Shown here piece after piece: positions 5,363 to 5,376 of a DNA stretch of 5,376 nucleotides (its first letter is position 1; every line of letters begins with the position of its first letter). The DNA is from JBMOLK01 sp049325575. GTDB lineage: Bacteria; Bacillota; Clostridia; Acetivibrionales; Acetivibrionaceae. Below the pieces are notes generated by a model. The model made no database searches. It was not told the DNA's origin and worked only from the letters and a program-made list of their open reading frames with translations. The position numbers were made by a program, and so were the translations under genes. The DNA lies in the NCBI GenBank assembly GCA_049325575.1, contig JBMOLK010000274.1, positions 1 through 5,376 on the forward strand, in the 5' to 3' direction.

Positions 5363-5376
5363 TTTTATACTTATGG

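Overview
The window is AT-rich DNA with strong purine-rich Shine-Dalgarno sites, mostly ATG starts and tightly packed co-directional genes. This fits a low-GC Firmicute, most likely a Clostridia member; the genus cannot be fixed from this sequence. Everything convincing lies on the + strand and forms one divergent Tad/Flp-type (type IVc) pilus or secretion locus.

Layout: (1) 1-323 is the 3' end of a MinD/ParA-like ATPase gene (TadZ/CpaE-like). (2) 358-1806 encodes a CpaF/TadA-type secretion ATPase, and 1790-2767 and 2769-3653 encode TadB-like and TadC-like inner-membrane platform proteins. These three genes overlap or are nearly abutting and are surely co-transcribed. (3) 3654-3821 is a very AT-rich gap holding a plausible sigma-A promoter with nested inverted repeats over its -10 box. 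(4) 3822-4028 encodes a 68-residue Flp-type prepilin with a clear prepilin-peptidase site. (5) 4029-4276 is a non-coding gap whose middle (about 4069-4214) is richer in GC than its flanks and can form several nested and mutually exclusive helices. (6) 4277-4720 and 4745-5191 encode two similar-sized proteins, each with one N-terminal membrane anchor and an extracellular domain, in the position where tadE/tadF pseudopilins usually sit; I do not recognise their families. (7) 5192-5376 has no convincing gene but holds an AT-rich inverted repeat, a possible H-type pseudoknot and a nine-codon ORF.

Inferred working model: the MinD-like protein localises the machine, the hexameric ATPase drives the TadB/TadC platform, and the Flp pilin is cleaved after Gly21 by a prepilin peptidase encoded elsewhere and polymerised. 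The two anchored proteins would be minor pilins or assembly factors. The pilin probably has its own promoter and is followed by an RNA hairpin, so it could be expressed above its neighbours.

The points most worth a second look are the candidate structured RNA between the pilin and pseudopilin genes, the pseudoknot-like element at the end, and an ATPase core that mixes CpaF-like and PilT/GspE-like features.
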